Positions 7,866 to 15,761 of a DNA stretch of 64,000 nucleotides are shown one piece after another. Position 1 is the first letter of the stretch. Each line of letters starts with the position of its first letter. The translations under genes were made by a program, and so were the position numbers. The stretch comes from Steroidobacteraceae bacterium (lineage in GTDB: Bacteria > Pseudomonadota > Gammaproteobacteria > Steroidobacterales > Steroidobacteraceae). Under the pieces are notes generated by a model. The model did not search any database. It had not been told where the DNA came from and saw nothing but the letters and a program-made list of their open reading frames with translations. Location: contig JABAQN010000021.1 in assembly GCA_019187495.1 (NCBI GenBank), positions 1 to 64,000 on the forward strand, in the 5' to 3' direction.

Positions 7866-10085
7866 TTAGTGAAAGCCGGTTCGCACGTACGAGCCGAACG
7901 TCAGGTAGAACGAGCGATCACCCGTGTCGGCGTAGCCGAAACCGAAGCGCAGCGGCCCGATCGGCAGCGGTATGCCGACGAACACGCTGCCCGCCTTGAC
8001 GAGATCCCGGCCCGAGATGGCGTCGAAGCTGTCCCAGACGTTGCCTGCCTCCGCGCTGGCGCCGACGTAGAGCGGCATGCGGACCAGCGATTCGCCGCCG
8101 CCGAGACTCCTGTAGTACATCAGGCGCGCGAATACCATCTGGCTGCCGAGCAGTTCGTCCTCGCCGAATCCGGAAAGGTACGTGAGGCCGCCGAGGTTCG
8201 CGTCGGTGCTGAAGGCGTCGAGGGCATCGGTCGAGACCGATGCGCGCGTGCCGATCGAAACGGTGTTGCGCCCGAAGCTCATCGCCTGGTCCCACGACAG
8301 GCGTGCGAGATCGCCGCGCTCGTGCGCACCGAGGCCGTCGCCGAACCAGCCGTAGCTCGCTTCGATGCGCCCGCCCCGGGTCGGGAATGCAACGCTGTCG
8401 AGCGAATCGAACAGGTACTCGAGGCGCACGCCGGCGAGATCGGCGCGCCGGCTGTCGGGCAGCGAGGGCGCGCCGACGAGCCGCTTGCCCCGATCGTGCT
8501 GGCGCGACGCGACGACCGCGATCCTCGTGTGCTCGCCGAAGTCGCGCCCGAAGCGCAGTTCGCCGCCGCCGGTGTCGACCCGATAGCGCGCAATCTCGTC
8601 GCCGCCGACGCGCAGCGGCTGGTTGACGGCGAGGTACTGCAGCTGCGGTGCGATGAACCAGCGGCCGAGGGTGCCGAACGGCGCGTAGAACCCGGAGGTG
8701 AGGCCGCTCTCGCGGCCGAGCTGCAGCAGGTTGCGCCATTCCGCCCCGGTCGCACTCAGGCCCGTCATCCGCAGTTCGGCGTTCAGCTGGTAGTCGTCGC
8801 GTCCCTTGAAGTCGTCCTCGAACTGCAGCCCGAAGCGCAGGTAGTTCGGACCCCAGGCCTTGTCGACCGGTCGCACGATGAGCCCGTATTCGCCGTCCCG
8901 CTCCTCGAGCCGGTAATCGATGCGCTGGTAGGTGCCGGCGCCGAAGGCGCGCGCAATCTGGTTCGACACCTCGTCGAAGTTGAAGAGCTTGTCTTTCTGG
9001 GTGAACAACCGGTCGCGCACCAGCCCGGCCGTGCGGCTCGCGTCGCTGCGCACGTCGACGAAGTCGATCCGCGGGTTGCCGATTTCGTGGCGCGCCTGTG
9101 CGCTGCGCAGGGCCGCATACTCCGCCGGATCGATCGCGTAGCGCTGCAGCGCCGCGTACGCCGCCGTCGCCGCGGATTCGCCGGCGCGCACGGCATCGTC
9201 GACCTTGCCGAAGTCGAGCGAGGCGACGCCGGGCATGTCGGGCTTCAGGACCACGTCATTCGCCGTGAGCCCGGCGAGGACCCGGGTGCTTTCGCGATCG
9301 ACGAGGCCCGAGAGAACCTGTTTCAGGACCGAGACCGGGGAATTGAGCTGATCCGCGGCGAGCAGCGGTTCGCTGACATTGACGACGATCAGGCGATCGG
9401 CACCCATGGCGTGCGCGACGTCGACCGGTATGTTGTTGGTGACCATGCCGTCGACGAGCAGGCGGCCCTCGTAGCGCACCGGCGCGAACGCACCGGGAAT
9501 GGAGGCGCTGGCGAGTACCGCGATGGTCAGGTCGCCCTCGCCGAACACCACTTCCCGGGCCTTGCCGACATCGGTCGCGACGCAGCGGAACGGGATCGGC
9601 AGCGAATCGAAGTCGATACGTGCCTTCGTCTGCACGAGCAGGCGGCGCAGCACGAGATTGAGCTTCTGGCCGATCACGATGCTCGGCGGCACCTTGATTC
9701 CGGAGCGCCCGATGCCGACCTCGTAGGGGATGAACTGCGCGCTGTCGAGCTCCTTCTCGCGCATGGGCATCGCGTCACGCGAGGCGCCGTCGCGGAACAC
9801 GTCGCCCCAGTCCATGTCGTCGAGGATCTTCTGGATTTCATCGACCGTGTAGCCGGACGCATACAGCGCGCCGATGATCGCGCCCATGCTGGTGCCGGCG
9901 ATGTAGTCGACCGGAATGTGCTGCCGCTCGAGTGCGCGCAGCACGCCGATGTGCGCCGCGCCGCGCGCACCGCCGCCGCCGAGCACGAGGCCGATCTTCT
10001 CGCGCGCCCCGGCGGGCGCGACGCAGGACAGGAGCGTGAGGGCGACGGCGGCCAGCAGCCGGCGCCAGGAGCTTCGATGCCGCAT
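7866..10085 (-). CDS. PlpD-type patatin phospholipase autotransporter (type Vd secretion)
   Basis: Outer-membrane protein of 739 aa. After a signal peptide (cleavage near VAPAGA, residue 27) comes a patatin lipase domain with the oxyanion loop GGGGARG, nucleophile Ser66 in GTSMG, and catalytic Asp212 in VDGMVTNN. A single POTRA-like segment (about residues 315-390, including FDEVSNQIARAFGAG) connects to a C-terminal BamA/Omp85-like beta-barrel ending in a terminal aromatic-rich strand (FGSYVRTGFH). The length is close to PlpD of Pseudomonas aeruginosa, the prototype. The likely activity is phospholipase A. A Shine-Dalgarno GAGAGGTGA precedes the ATG. It is 9 bp upstream of the mrcB start and may share its transcript. 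Confidence 0.92.
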   Translation of the reverse strand: MRHRSSWRRLLAAVALTLLSCVAPAGAREKIGLVLGGGGARGAAHIGVLRALERQHIPVDYIAGTSMGAIIGALYASGYTVDEIQKILDDMDWGDVFRDGASRDAMPMREKELDSAQFIPYEVGIGRSGIKVPPSIVIGQKLNLVLRRLLVQTKARIDFDSLPIPFRCVATDVGKAREVVFGEGDLTIAVLASASIPGAFAPVRYEGRLLVDGMVTNNIPVDVAHAMGADRLIVVNVSEPLLAADQLNSPVSVLKQVLSGLVDRESTRVLAGLTANDVVLKPDMPGVASLDFGKVDDAVRAGESAATAAYAALQRYAIDPAEYAALRSAQARHEIGNPRIDFVDVRSDASRTAGLVRDRLFTQKDKLFNFDEVSNQIARAFGAGTYQRIDYRLEERDGEYGLIVRPVDKAWGPNYLRFGLQFEDDFKGRDDYQLNAELRMTGLSATGAEWRNLLQLGRESGLTSGFYAPFGTLGRWFIAPQLQYLAVNQPLRVGGDEIARYRVDTGGGELRFGRDFGEHTRIAVVASRQHDRGKRLVGAPSLPDSRRADLAGVRLEYLFDSLDSVAFPTRGGRIEASYGWFGDGLGAHERGDLARLSWDQAMSFGRNTVSIGTRASVSTDALDAFSTDANLGGLTYLSGFGEDELLGSQMVFARLMYYRSLGGGESLVRMPLYVGASAEAGNVWDSFDAISGRDLVKAGSVFVGIPLPIGPLRFGFGYADTGDRSFYLTFGSYVRTGFH

Positions 10086-10172
10086 GGTTCACCTCTCGGG
10101 CAAGCGTAGCGTGAAGTACACTCAGCGTGCAGGCTCGCAAACAACTCGCGATGCGCTGACGGGAGGGACGGC

Positions 10173-10379
10173 ATGGGCGATGCGCGCAACGAACAACTCG
10201 AAGTGAAGATGGCGCACCTCGAACGCGCGCTGCAGGAGCTGAGCGACGAGCTCGCGCGGCAGCAACGCGAACTGGGCGAACTGCGGGCGTGGAACCGGCA
10301 GCTCGCGCAGCAGCTCGCCTCGGCACAGGCGGATGGCGCGGCTTCCGCTACCGCGATCGAGATTCCGCCGCACTACTGA
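10173..10379 (+). CDS. slyX: SlyX family protein
   Basis: Small coiled-coil protein of 68 aa: almost the whole chain is Leu/Glu/Gln heptads (MAHLERALQELSDELARQQ) and it ends in the family hallmark PPHY. A strong GGGAGG lies 7 bp before the ATG. SlyX homologues are widespread in gammaproteobacteria but their biochemical role is not established. The last 32 bp overlap the 3' end of the convergent GST gene. Confidence 0.9.
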   Translation: MGDARNEQLEVKMAHLERALQELSDELARQQRELGELRAWNRQLAQQLASAQADGAASATAIEIPPHY

Positions 10380-10986
10380 GGCGCGCGTCGATTTCGCGCA
10401 CCCGCGCGACCGACGGGCGCGCCGCCCAGCGCCCGACATATCCCTTGAAGGGTTCCTCGGCGGGCAGCAGGCCGAATGAAATCATCCAGGTGAGCGCGGT
10501 GCCCCACAGGACATCGGCCGCCGTGAAGCGCTCCCCGAGTATCCATGGCCCGCGCGCGAGTTGGCCGCGCAACGTCGCGATAGTGGTATCGATATCGCCG
10601 TAAGGCATCGTCGATGCGCGGCCCGGCTCGCGCTTCAGGGCGCGATCGACCATCGCGGGCTCGAACGACGAGCCGTAGAAGACGATCCAGCGCAGGTACG
10701 GGCCGCGCAGCGGATCGCCGATCGAAGGCGCGAGGCCGGCCTGCGGCCAGAGGTCGGCCAGGTAGATGAATACCGCGCCCTGTTCGGTGACGACCGCGTC
10801 ACCGTGCCTGACGGAGGGCACCTTGCCCATCGGATTCACCGCGAGATAGGGCGCCTTGCGCTGCTCCCCGGCATTCATGTCGAGGACCTGCAGCTCGTAG
10901 GGCATGCCGAGTTCCTCGAGCAGCGCGAGCGCGCCGCTCGAACGCGTGTTCGGGGAATGAAAGAGCGTGACTGTTGCTGGCATCAT
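10348..10986 (-). CDS. Glutathione S-transferase family protein
   Basis: About 212 aa. The N-terminal thioredoxin-like domain starts TVTLFHSPNTRSSGALALLEE, with the cis-Pro region MGKVPSV and the glutathione-contact motif TEQGAVFIYL; the C-terminal helical domain contains the N-capping motif GERFTAADVL. Two adjacent ATG codons (10986, 10983) are possible: the first overlaps the oxidase stop as ATGA, the second has the better distance from AGGGAG. It is coupled to the upstream flavin oxidase gene. Substrate is unknown. Confidence 0.9.
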   Translation of the reverse strand: MMPATVTLFHSPNTRSSGALALLEELGMPYELQVLDMNAGEQRKAPYLAVNPMGKVPSVRHGDAVVTEQGAVFIYLADLWPQAGLAPSIGDPLRGPYLRWIVFYGSSFEPAMVDRALKREPGRASTMPYGDIDTTIATLRGQLARGPWILGERFTAADVLWGTALTWMISFGLLPAEEPFKGYVGRWAARPSVARVREIDARLSSAAESRSR

Positions 10987-12875
10987 GATCTCCCTGGCGC
11001 GGCGAGTTCCTGCACCGCGCGATGCGCCTCGTCGATCGCCGCGTGCGCGTAGGCCGCCCACGCGGAATCCGAGTTCGCGAACGCGATGGCGCCGATCCGG
11101 GCGCGGGCGATCTCATTCGGCGGCGCACCGGCGCGCGGCTTGTCATGGAGCGGGTTGTCGCCGCCCGAATAGCCATGGCCCCACCGGTTCACGGTGATGG
11201 CGGCGATGTCGCGGTCGGCGTCGAAGCCGCCGGGACCGGCGATGCGCGTGAGCTCGTCGCGCGCTTCGTTCTCGAAGGTATCGAACGGCATTGCGAGCAG
11301 CTGCGCGCGTGCCGCGCGCAACGTGTCGCGCGGATCGACCCCGGGCGTGAGCGGGACGGTCGGCACGTGCACGAGGTGCAGCACCATCGGTTCGTCGGGC
11401 GAGCGCGGGCAGCGGTAGTCACCGAGGCTCACCGGGTAGTCGAGCTTGATGCGCGAATGGAAGCCGACGGCGTTCGTGACCTCGTGCACGCCGCGGGCGA
11501 CCCAGGGGCGCCAGTTGCGCACGACGACCTTGACGTACACCAGCGGGGATTTCACGTTGAGCGCGAGCGCGTCCTTCTGCCGTGCGGTGAGTTCCGGCAG
11601 CAGGTAGGGATCCATCGAGTGGTAGCACGCCATGATGGCGTGGCGCGAGTGCGCGGCGCGCACGGCGCCGTCGCGCACGTAGAGCGTGTCGACGCCTTCC
11701 CCGCCGCGATTGCGTACCTCAACCGCGGTGCTGCGCAGGCGCAGCCGGACCAGCGCGCCCTCGGCATCGAGGCGCGAATAGTCGAACGGCGCGAGCACGA
11801 TGTCTTCCATGCCGCGACCGGGTGCGACGCCCGCAACCAGCGAGCGCACGAGCAGGCGCGCGATCGACGCGTTGCCGTCCGGGAAGTGATAAATGTAGGG
11901 GTCCTCCATCTCGGCCTCGTCGGTTCCCGCCCCGAGGCCGAGGCCGGCAAAGCCGGGGTAGCCGGTCTCGCGCGCCCAGCCGGCCGGCACCGCATCGATG
12001 CCTGCCGCGAAGAAATCGTGCGAGCGGTCCTGGAAAGTGTCCGCGACCTCTGCGCCGAATCCCCGGACCTTCGTGATCCAGTCGCGGTAGCTCGTGTGCT
12101 CGAGCAAGGCCTCCTTCTGCGCGCGCGATCTGCCCGCGAGTGGATCGCGCTTCGACGTGTAGAGCTCGATGAGCTGCCGCTTCGCGCTGCCCGACACCGG
12201 ATAGTCGGCGATGAACGCCGCGATCGGCCGGGCATTCATCCGGTCCGGCGGAATGTCGTCGGCCACCATGCGCAGCGGATCGCCGGTGACGAGTCGATCG
12301 ACACCGAAGGTTTCGCGCTTGAAGAGGATGCCGCGCGACAGGCCGAGGCCCGGGTAGAGCGAGCGGTCGAAGGCGGTCTCGAAGCGGTCGATGTCGACGC
12401 CGAGTGCGCCGAGGAGCCCGAGCGCTTCGGCGCTGTAGAGGGAATGCGGCGACTGCAGGGATTCGCTGCCGCCGTAGGAGATCAGCTTGCGGCCGTCGAT
12501 CGTGAACTCGTTGCGTTGCGCATGGCCGCCGAAATCGTCGTTGGCCTCGAGCAGCAGGATGCGGGCATTCGGCTTCTCGCGACGATAAAACCAGGCCGCC
12601 GCGAGACCGCTGATGCCGGCACCGACGACGACCAGATCGTAGCGCTCGTCCGCCGCGGCACGGGCGGCATCGAAGCGCCTGCCGTCACGCAGCGCATGTG
12701 CCACATCGAAGCTGCCAGGGGCCGAACCCCGAAAACCGTGGCCCGCGGGCGGGTAGTCCGCGGCGGCGGCATTCGCGGCGCGCAGCCAGGCTGCGGGCGA
12801 GAGCCCTGCCGCAATCGCGAGCGCCGTGCCGTTCAGGAAATCGCGGCGGGAGACATCGCCTCGCATGCGCGCCAT
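10983..12875 (-). CDS. Tat-exported FAD-dependent amine-oxidase-like oxidoreductase
   Basis: About 630 aa. The N-terminus has a twin-arginine signal (SRRDFLNGTALAIAAGL) followed by an Ala-rich cleavage region, so the folded flavoprotein should be exported to the periplasm. The Rossmann FAD-binding motif is YDLVVVGAGISGLAAAWFYR, followed by the acidic ribose-binding residue in LLLEANDDFGGHAQ. The C-terminal half fits the flavin amine oxidase superfamily and ends with an FAD-contact segment (IGAIAFANSDSAW). The first ATG of the twin-Arg peptide (12875) is used; there is no clear Shine-Dalgarno sequence. It is translationally coupled to a GST gene, suggesting a joint detoxification or oxidation role (inference). 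The substrate cannot be named. Confidence 0.85.
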   Translation of the reverse strand: MARMRGDVSRRDFLNGTALAIAAGLSPAAWLRAANAAAADYPPAGHGFRGSAPGSFDVAHALRDGRRFDAARAAADERYDLVVVGAGISGLAAAWFYRREKPNARILLLEANDDFGGHAQRNEFTIDGRKLISYGGSESLQSPHSLYSAEALGLLGALGVDIDRFETAFDRSLYPGLGLSRGILFKRETFGVDRLVTGDPLRMVADDIPPDRMNARPIAAFIADYPVSGSAKRQLIELYTSKRDPLAGRSRAQKEALLEHTSYRDWITKVRGFGAEVADTFQDRSHDFFAAGIDAVPAGWARETGYPGFAGLGLGAGTDEAEMEDPYIYHFPDGNASIARLLVRSLVAGVAPGRGMEDIVLAPFDYSRLDAEGALVRLRLRSTAVEVRNRGGEGVDTLYVRDGAVRAAHSRHAIMACYHSMDPYLLPELTARQKDALALNVKSPLVYVKVVVRNWRPWVARGVHEVTNAVGFHSRIKLDYPVSLGDYRCPRSPDEPMVLHLVHVPTVPLTPGVDPRDTLRAARAQLLAMPFDTFENEARDELTRIAGPGGFDADRDIAAITVNRWGHGYSGGDNPLHDKPRAGAPPNEIARARIGAIAFANSDSAWAAYAHAAIDEAHRAVQELAAPGRS

Positions 12876-13006
12876 TGTAGTACGGAGGGATCGAGCCGGG
12901 TGGAATCGCAGTGATAGCATTTCCGCCCATGAGCCCGCCCACGGGGTCGAGGGGCACATGGCGAGCCTCAGGCCGGCAGGCTGCTGGCCGCAAAGGATAC
13001 ATCACG

Positions 13007-13057
13007 ATGAATTTCGATACCGCGAGTGACACGATCGCCATTGGCAAGGCGGCATGA
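13007..13057 (+). CDS. Possible 16-residue leader peptide coupled to the next gene
   Basis: A short frame, MNFDTASDTIAIGKAA, preceded by AAAGGA at a proper distance. Its TGA stop overlaps the ATG of the following membrane protein gene (ATGA at 13054-13057), the usual layout of a translationally coupled leader. No homologue is recognised; it may be only a chance frame. Confidence 0.3.
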   Translation: MNFDTASDTIAIGKAA

Positions 13058-13359
13058 CGCGAAAAGTGGAACCAGGCCTGCTCGAGGGCTTGTTCGAACT
13101 CCTGAGCCGGCTGCCCTGGTGGTTGGGTATGGCGGCGGCGGTTGTCTCGTTCGTCCTTCTGCACGAGATCGCGACTCAACCGCACGGCGCGGAGGCCCAC
13201 ATGGGTGACATCGGCTCCACGGTTGCGAGCGAGGTGTGGCGCACCGCGGCCGCATTTGGCCAGGTCATCCTGCCGTTGCTGTTCGGCGCCGCAGCGACTA
13301 TTTCGGCGATTCGCGCGCGCCAGCGGAAGCGGAATCCGGACCAGCGGCACGAGAAGTGA
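13054..13359 (+). CDS. Two-helix membrane protein resembling the N-terminus of membrane-linked Mrr-type nucleases
   Basis: 101 aa with two hydrophobic helices (about residues 20-40 and 65-85), a PWW motif in LSRLPWWLGMAAAVVSFVLL, and a basic C-terminus (RARQRKRNPDQRHEK). This matches, from memory of the family, the N-terminal anchor of a group of proteobacterial 'restriction endonuclease' proteins in which an Mrr catalytic domain follows the second helix. Here the frame stops where that domain would begin, and the next gene comes in from the other side. It is either a truncated relic or a stand-alone anchor protein. The last 62 bp overlap the convergent YciI-like gene. Confidence 0.6.
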   Translation: MTRKVEPGLLEGLFELLSRLPWWLGMAAAVVSFVLLHEIATQPHGAEAHMGDIGSTVASEVWRTAAAFGQVILPLLFGAAATISAIRARQRKRNPDQRHEK

Positions 13360-13705
13360 CATCGCCCGCCTGCCAGGTCGTGCCGCCGATCCAGGTTCCG
13401 GCGGCCGGATAGAACGGCAGGACTTCGACCGACGCCCAGACCCCGGCCTCGTGGTACGGGTCCATTCGCGCGAGCTCGCGGGCACGGCTGGCGCTCTGCG
13501 TTCGAAAGACGAACAGGCTGCCGATCGCCTGCCGGCCCTCCTCGTCGAACAGCGGCCCTGCGATCCGCACTTCATCGATGACGCGTTCGATGTGTGCGAG
13601 GTGCGCCGGTGTCGCGGCCTTGCGTTTCCCGGCGGCGTCTGGCGCATCGCGGCACACCACGACGTAGCAGGCCGTCGGAAATTTCTCGTGGATCGGTGTC
13701 GGCAT
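13298..13705 (-). CDS. YciI-like protein
   Basis: 135 aa with the YCII fold features: an N-terminal strand YVVVCRDAPDA, the central His/acidic region PAHLAHIERVIDEVRIAGPL, and FRTQSASRARELARMDPYHEAGVW with the conserved DP(Y/F) of the family. The GGAGGAAATGC before the ATG is a strong ribosome binding site. YciI-like proteins are small, possibly enzymatic proteins of uncertain function. The C-terminal 20 or so residues are encoded in DNA shared with the convergent membrane protein gene and are probably not conserved. The start is divergent from the toxin-antitoxin operon. Confidence 0.8.
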   Translation of the reverse strand: MPTPIHEKFPTACYVVVCRDAPDAAGKRKAATPAHLAHIERVIDEVRIAGPLFDEEGRQAIGSLFVFRTQSASRARELARMDPYHEAGVWASVEVLPFYPAAGTWIGGTTWQAGDVTSRAAGPDSASAGARESPK

Positions 13706-13732
13706 GCATTTCCTCCCTCGGGTTTCGGGGTA

Positions 13733-13752
13733 TTATAACGAGTGTTATAACG
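13733..13752. promoter_or_regulatory. Tandem TTATAACG repeats at the AbrB/Doc promoter
   Basis: TTATAACG occurs at 13733-13740 and again at 13745-13752, a 12-bp spacing, and each sits in a near-palindrome (GTTATAAC at 13744-13751 is perfect). They lie 18-37 bp before the antitoxin start in a conspicuously AT-rich island, as expected for an autoregulatory operator that overlaps the -10 region of a toxin-antitoxin operon. Confidence 0.5.
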
Positions 13753-13769
13753 CCGGCCGGAGTTCTTCC

Positions 13770-13994
13770 ATGAAGCTGAAAATCACCGCGATCGGCAACT
13801 CGGCCGGCGTCATCCTGCCGAAGGAACTGCTCGCGCGCCTGCGCGTCGGCAAGGGCGATGTGCTGTACGCGGTCGAGGTGCAGGACGGCATCAAGATCAC
13901 GCCCTACGATCCGAAATTCGCGGCGCAGATGGAGGTGGTGGAGCAGGTGATGCGTGATCGGCGTGAGCTGTTGCGCAAACTCTCGGAGAGCTAG
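13770..13994 (+). CDS. AbrB/MazE/SpoVT-family antitoxin
   Basis: 74 aa. The swapped-hairpin DNA-binding domain is obvious: KITAIGNSAGVILPKELLARLRVGKGD, with the GNSxGV(I/V)LP signature of AbrB/MazE antitoxins. The short helical C-terminus (EQVMRDRRELLRKLSES) would contact the toxin. The ATG at 13770 is preceded by CCGGAG. Its stop is 2 bp before the Doc toxin gene, forming a two-gene operon with an AT-rich repeated operator upstream. It should neutralise Doc and repress the operon (family knowledge). Confidence 0.88.
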   Translation: MKLKITAIGNSAGVILPKELLARLRVGKGDVLYAVEVQDGIKITPYDPKFAAQMEVVEQVMRDRRELLRKLSES

Positions 13995-13996
13995 CC

Positions 13997-14431
13997 ATGA
14001 TCACGTGGGTCGACAACGTGATGGTCATCGCCATTCACGACCGCCTGCTCGCGGAGCATGGTGGCAGTAGCGGTGTGCGCGATGCCACGCTGCTCCAATC
14101 CGCGCTGGCGCGCCCGCAGCAGCTCTACGCCTACGGCGACCCACCACCGGATCTTGCGGCTCTCGCCGCGAGCCTCGCCTTCGGGCTTGCGCGCAATCAC
14201 GCCTTCGTCGACGGCAACAAACGAACGGCAGCGGTCGCCTGTGAAGCATTCCTGCGGTTGAACGGCGCCACGCTCGAGGCGCGCGATGCCGAACTCTATC
14301 CCGTCTATCTCGCGCTCGCGCAGGGCAAGCTCCCCGAGAGCGAATTCGCCGCGTGGCTGCGTGTCCATCTGCGCGGACCGACGGGCGGCGCCGTTCATGA
14401 GGGGCGCGCGGCGCGAAGAAAGTCGGCGTGA
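13997..14431 (+). CDS. Doc-family (death on curing) toxin
   Basis: 144 aa Fic/Doc fold protein. The active-site motif is HAFVDGNKRTA (His68, Asp72, Asn74, Lys75, Arg76), close to the HxFx(D/A)N-KR pattern of phage P1 Doc, which phosphorylates elongation factor Tu. The N-terminal helix HDRLLAEHGGSSGVRDATLL is also typical of Doc. The last 20 residues (after the conserved helical core) are basic and not conserved. It lies 2 bp after the AbrB-type antitoxin. The usual Doc partner is Phd; pairing with an AbrB-type antitoxin is a known but less common arrangement. Confidence 0.88.
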   Translation: MITWVDNVMVIAIHDRLLAEHGGSSGVRDATLLQSALARPQQLYAYGDPPPDLAALAASLAFGLARNHAFVDGNKRTAAVACEAFLRLNGATLEARDAELYPVYLALAQGKLPESEFAAWLRVHLRGPTGGAVHEGRAARRKSA

Positions 14432-14492
14432 GCCTCGATTCACGCGATCACTGACACCGCACGGGCGCGGCAATTCTCCGCCATAATGCTGC

Positions 14493-15137
14493 ATGCAACT
14501 CGCGATCGTTCCCGTCACGCCCTTCCAGCAGAATTGCTCCGTACTGTGGTGCGAGCACACGCGCGCCGCCGCGATCGTCGATCCGGGTGGCGATCTCGAA
14601 CGCGTGCTGCAGGTCGTCGAGCGCGAGCGGCTCGACCTGCGGAAAATCCTGCTCACGCATCCGCATCTCGATCATGCCGCTGCGACCGCCGAACTCGCGG
14701 AGAGCCGCGGGCTGCCGATCGAGGGGCCGCACCGTGCCGACGCTTACTGGATCGAAGGATTGCCGGAACAGGCGGCGATGTTCGGTTTCCCGCCGAGCCG
14801 GTCGTTCGAGCCGACGCGCTGGCTCGCGCAGGGCGATCGCGTGCAGCTCGGTGAGGGCGAACTCGAAGTGTTGCACTGCCCCGGCCACACGCCGGGCCAT
14901 GTCGTATTCTACAGTCGCGCGGATCGGCTCGCGCTCGTCGGTGACGTGCTGTTCCAGGGTTCGATCGGCCGCTCGGATCTTCCGGGCGGCGACCAGGGAG
15001 CGTTGCTCAGGTCGATCCGTGAACGGTTGTTTCCGCTCGGTGACGACATTCGCTTCGTGCCCGGGCACGGGCCGATGTCCAGCTTCGGCGCCGAGCGGCG
15101 TACCAATCCGTTCGTCGCCGACCGGCTGTTTCGCTGA
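14493..15137 (+). CDS. Metallo-beta-lactamase-fold hydrolase (YcbL/glyoxalase II-like)
   Basis: 214 aa. The zinc-binding motif is THPHLDH (the HxHxDH core), followed by CPGHTPGHVVFY (third His), GDVLFQGSIGRSDLPGGD (bridging Asp and the type II loop) and the last His in PGHGP. These are the glyoxalase-II-like single-domain enzymes such as YcbL, which hydrolyse S-lactoylglutathione or related thioesters (family knowledge). The starting sequence LAIVPVTPFQQNCSVLWCE is typical. It stands alone between a toxin gene and the convergent pncA. Confidence 0.88.
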   Translation: MQLAIVPVTPFQQNCSVLWCEHTRAAAIVDPGGDLERVLQVVERERLDLRKILLTHPHLDHAAATAELAESRGLPIEGPHRADAYWIEGLPEQAAMFGFPPSRSFEPTRWLAQGDRVQLGEGELEVLHCPGHTPGHVVFYSRADRLALVGDVLFQGSIGRSDLPGGDQGALLRSIRERLFPLGDDIRFVPGHGPMSSFGAERRTNPFVADRLFR

Positions 15138-15155
15138 TCCGGCCGTCCGGCCTGC

Positions 15156-15761
15156 TCAGAGCCCGCGACTTTCGAGCACGATGGCGCCGCGATCGCGCAG
15201 CGCCTGCAGGCGCGTCGCATGGGCGGCGGGGTCGAGCGGGGTGGCGGCATCGACGATGAAATGCACATCGAATCCTTCCTCGATGGCGTCGAGCGCGGTG
15301 AAGTACACGCAGATGTCACCGGCGAGCCCGCACAGGTAAAGGTCCTTGGCGCCCCTGCCGCGCAGATAGGCGGCGAGGCCGGTCGCCTTGCGGTGTCCGT
15401 TGTCGAAGAACGCGCTGTAGCTGTCGATCTGCGGGTCAGTGCCCTTGCGGAAGATCGCCTCGATCGGTCCCGGGTCGAGCGCGCTCGAGAACTGCGCGCC
15501 GTGGCTGCCCTGCACGCAATGGTCGGGCCACAGGGTCTGCGCGAGGCCATGGAATTCAGTCTCCTCGAACGGTTTGCGGCCCGGGTGGTTCGAGGCAAAG
15601 CTCCTGTGGCTTTGTGGATGCCAGTCCTGCGCGGCGACCACCAGGTCGAAGCGACGCATGAGGCCGTTGATGACAGGGATGATCGCGTCGCTGCCGGGCA
15701 CCGGCAGCGACCCGCCCGGCAGGAAGTCGTTCTGGACGTCGACGATGACAAGCGTTCTCAT
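15156..15761 (-). CDS. pncA: Nicotinamidase
   Basis: 201 aa isochorismatase-fold enzyme that converts nicotinamide to nicotinate. The catalytic triad is visible: Asp8 (VDVQNDF), Lys106 (IFRKGTD) and Cys151 (AGDICV). Metal ligands are Asp46 and His48 (QDWHP) and His81 (PDHC). The ATG at 15761 overlaps the pncB stop (ATGA), so the two NAD-salvage enzymes are made together: PncA product is the PncB substrate. The longer open frame upstream is inside pncB and is not used. Confidence 0.94.
   Translation of the reverse strand: MRTLVIVDVQNDFLPGGSLPVPGSDAIIPVINGLMRRFDLVVAAQDWHPQSHRSFASNHPGRKPFEETEFHGLAQTLWPDHCVQGSHGAQFSSALDPGPIEAIFRKGTDPQIDSYSAFFDNGHRKATGLAAYLRGRGAKDLYLCGLAGDICVYFTALDAIEEGFDVHFIVDAATPLDPAAHATRLQALRDRGAIVLESRGL

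Noticed and set aside
5382-10109. A 1575-codon open frame on the plus strand opposite mrcB and the patatin autotransporter gene
   Set aside because: It is the antisense shadow of two well-supported genes; its Arg/Asp/His/Ala-rich composition is what GC-rich codon bias gives in that frame, and no domain is recognisable.
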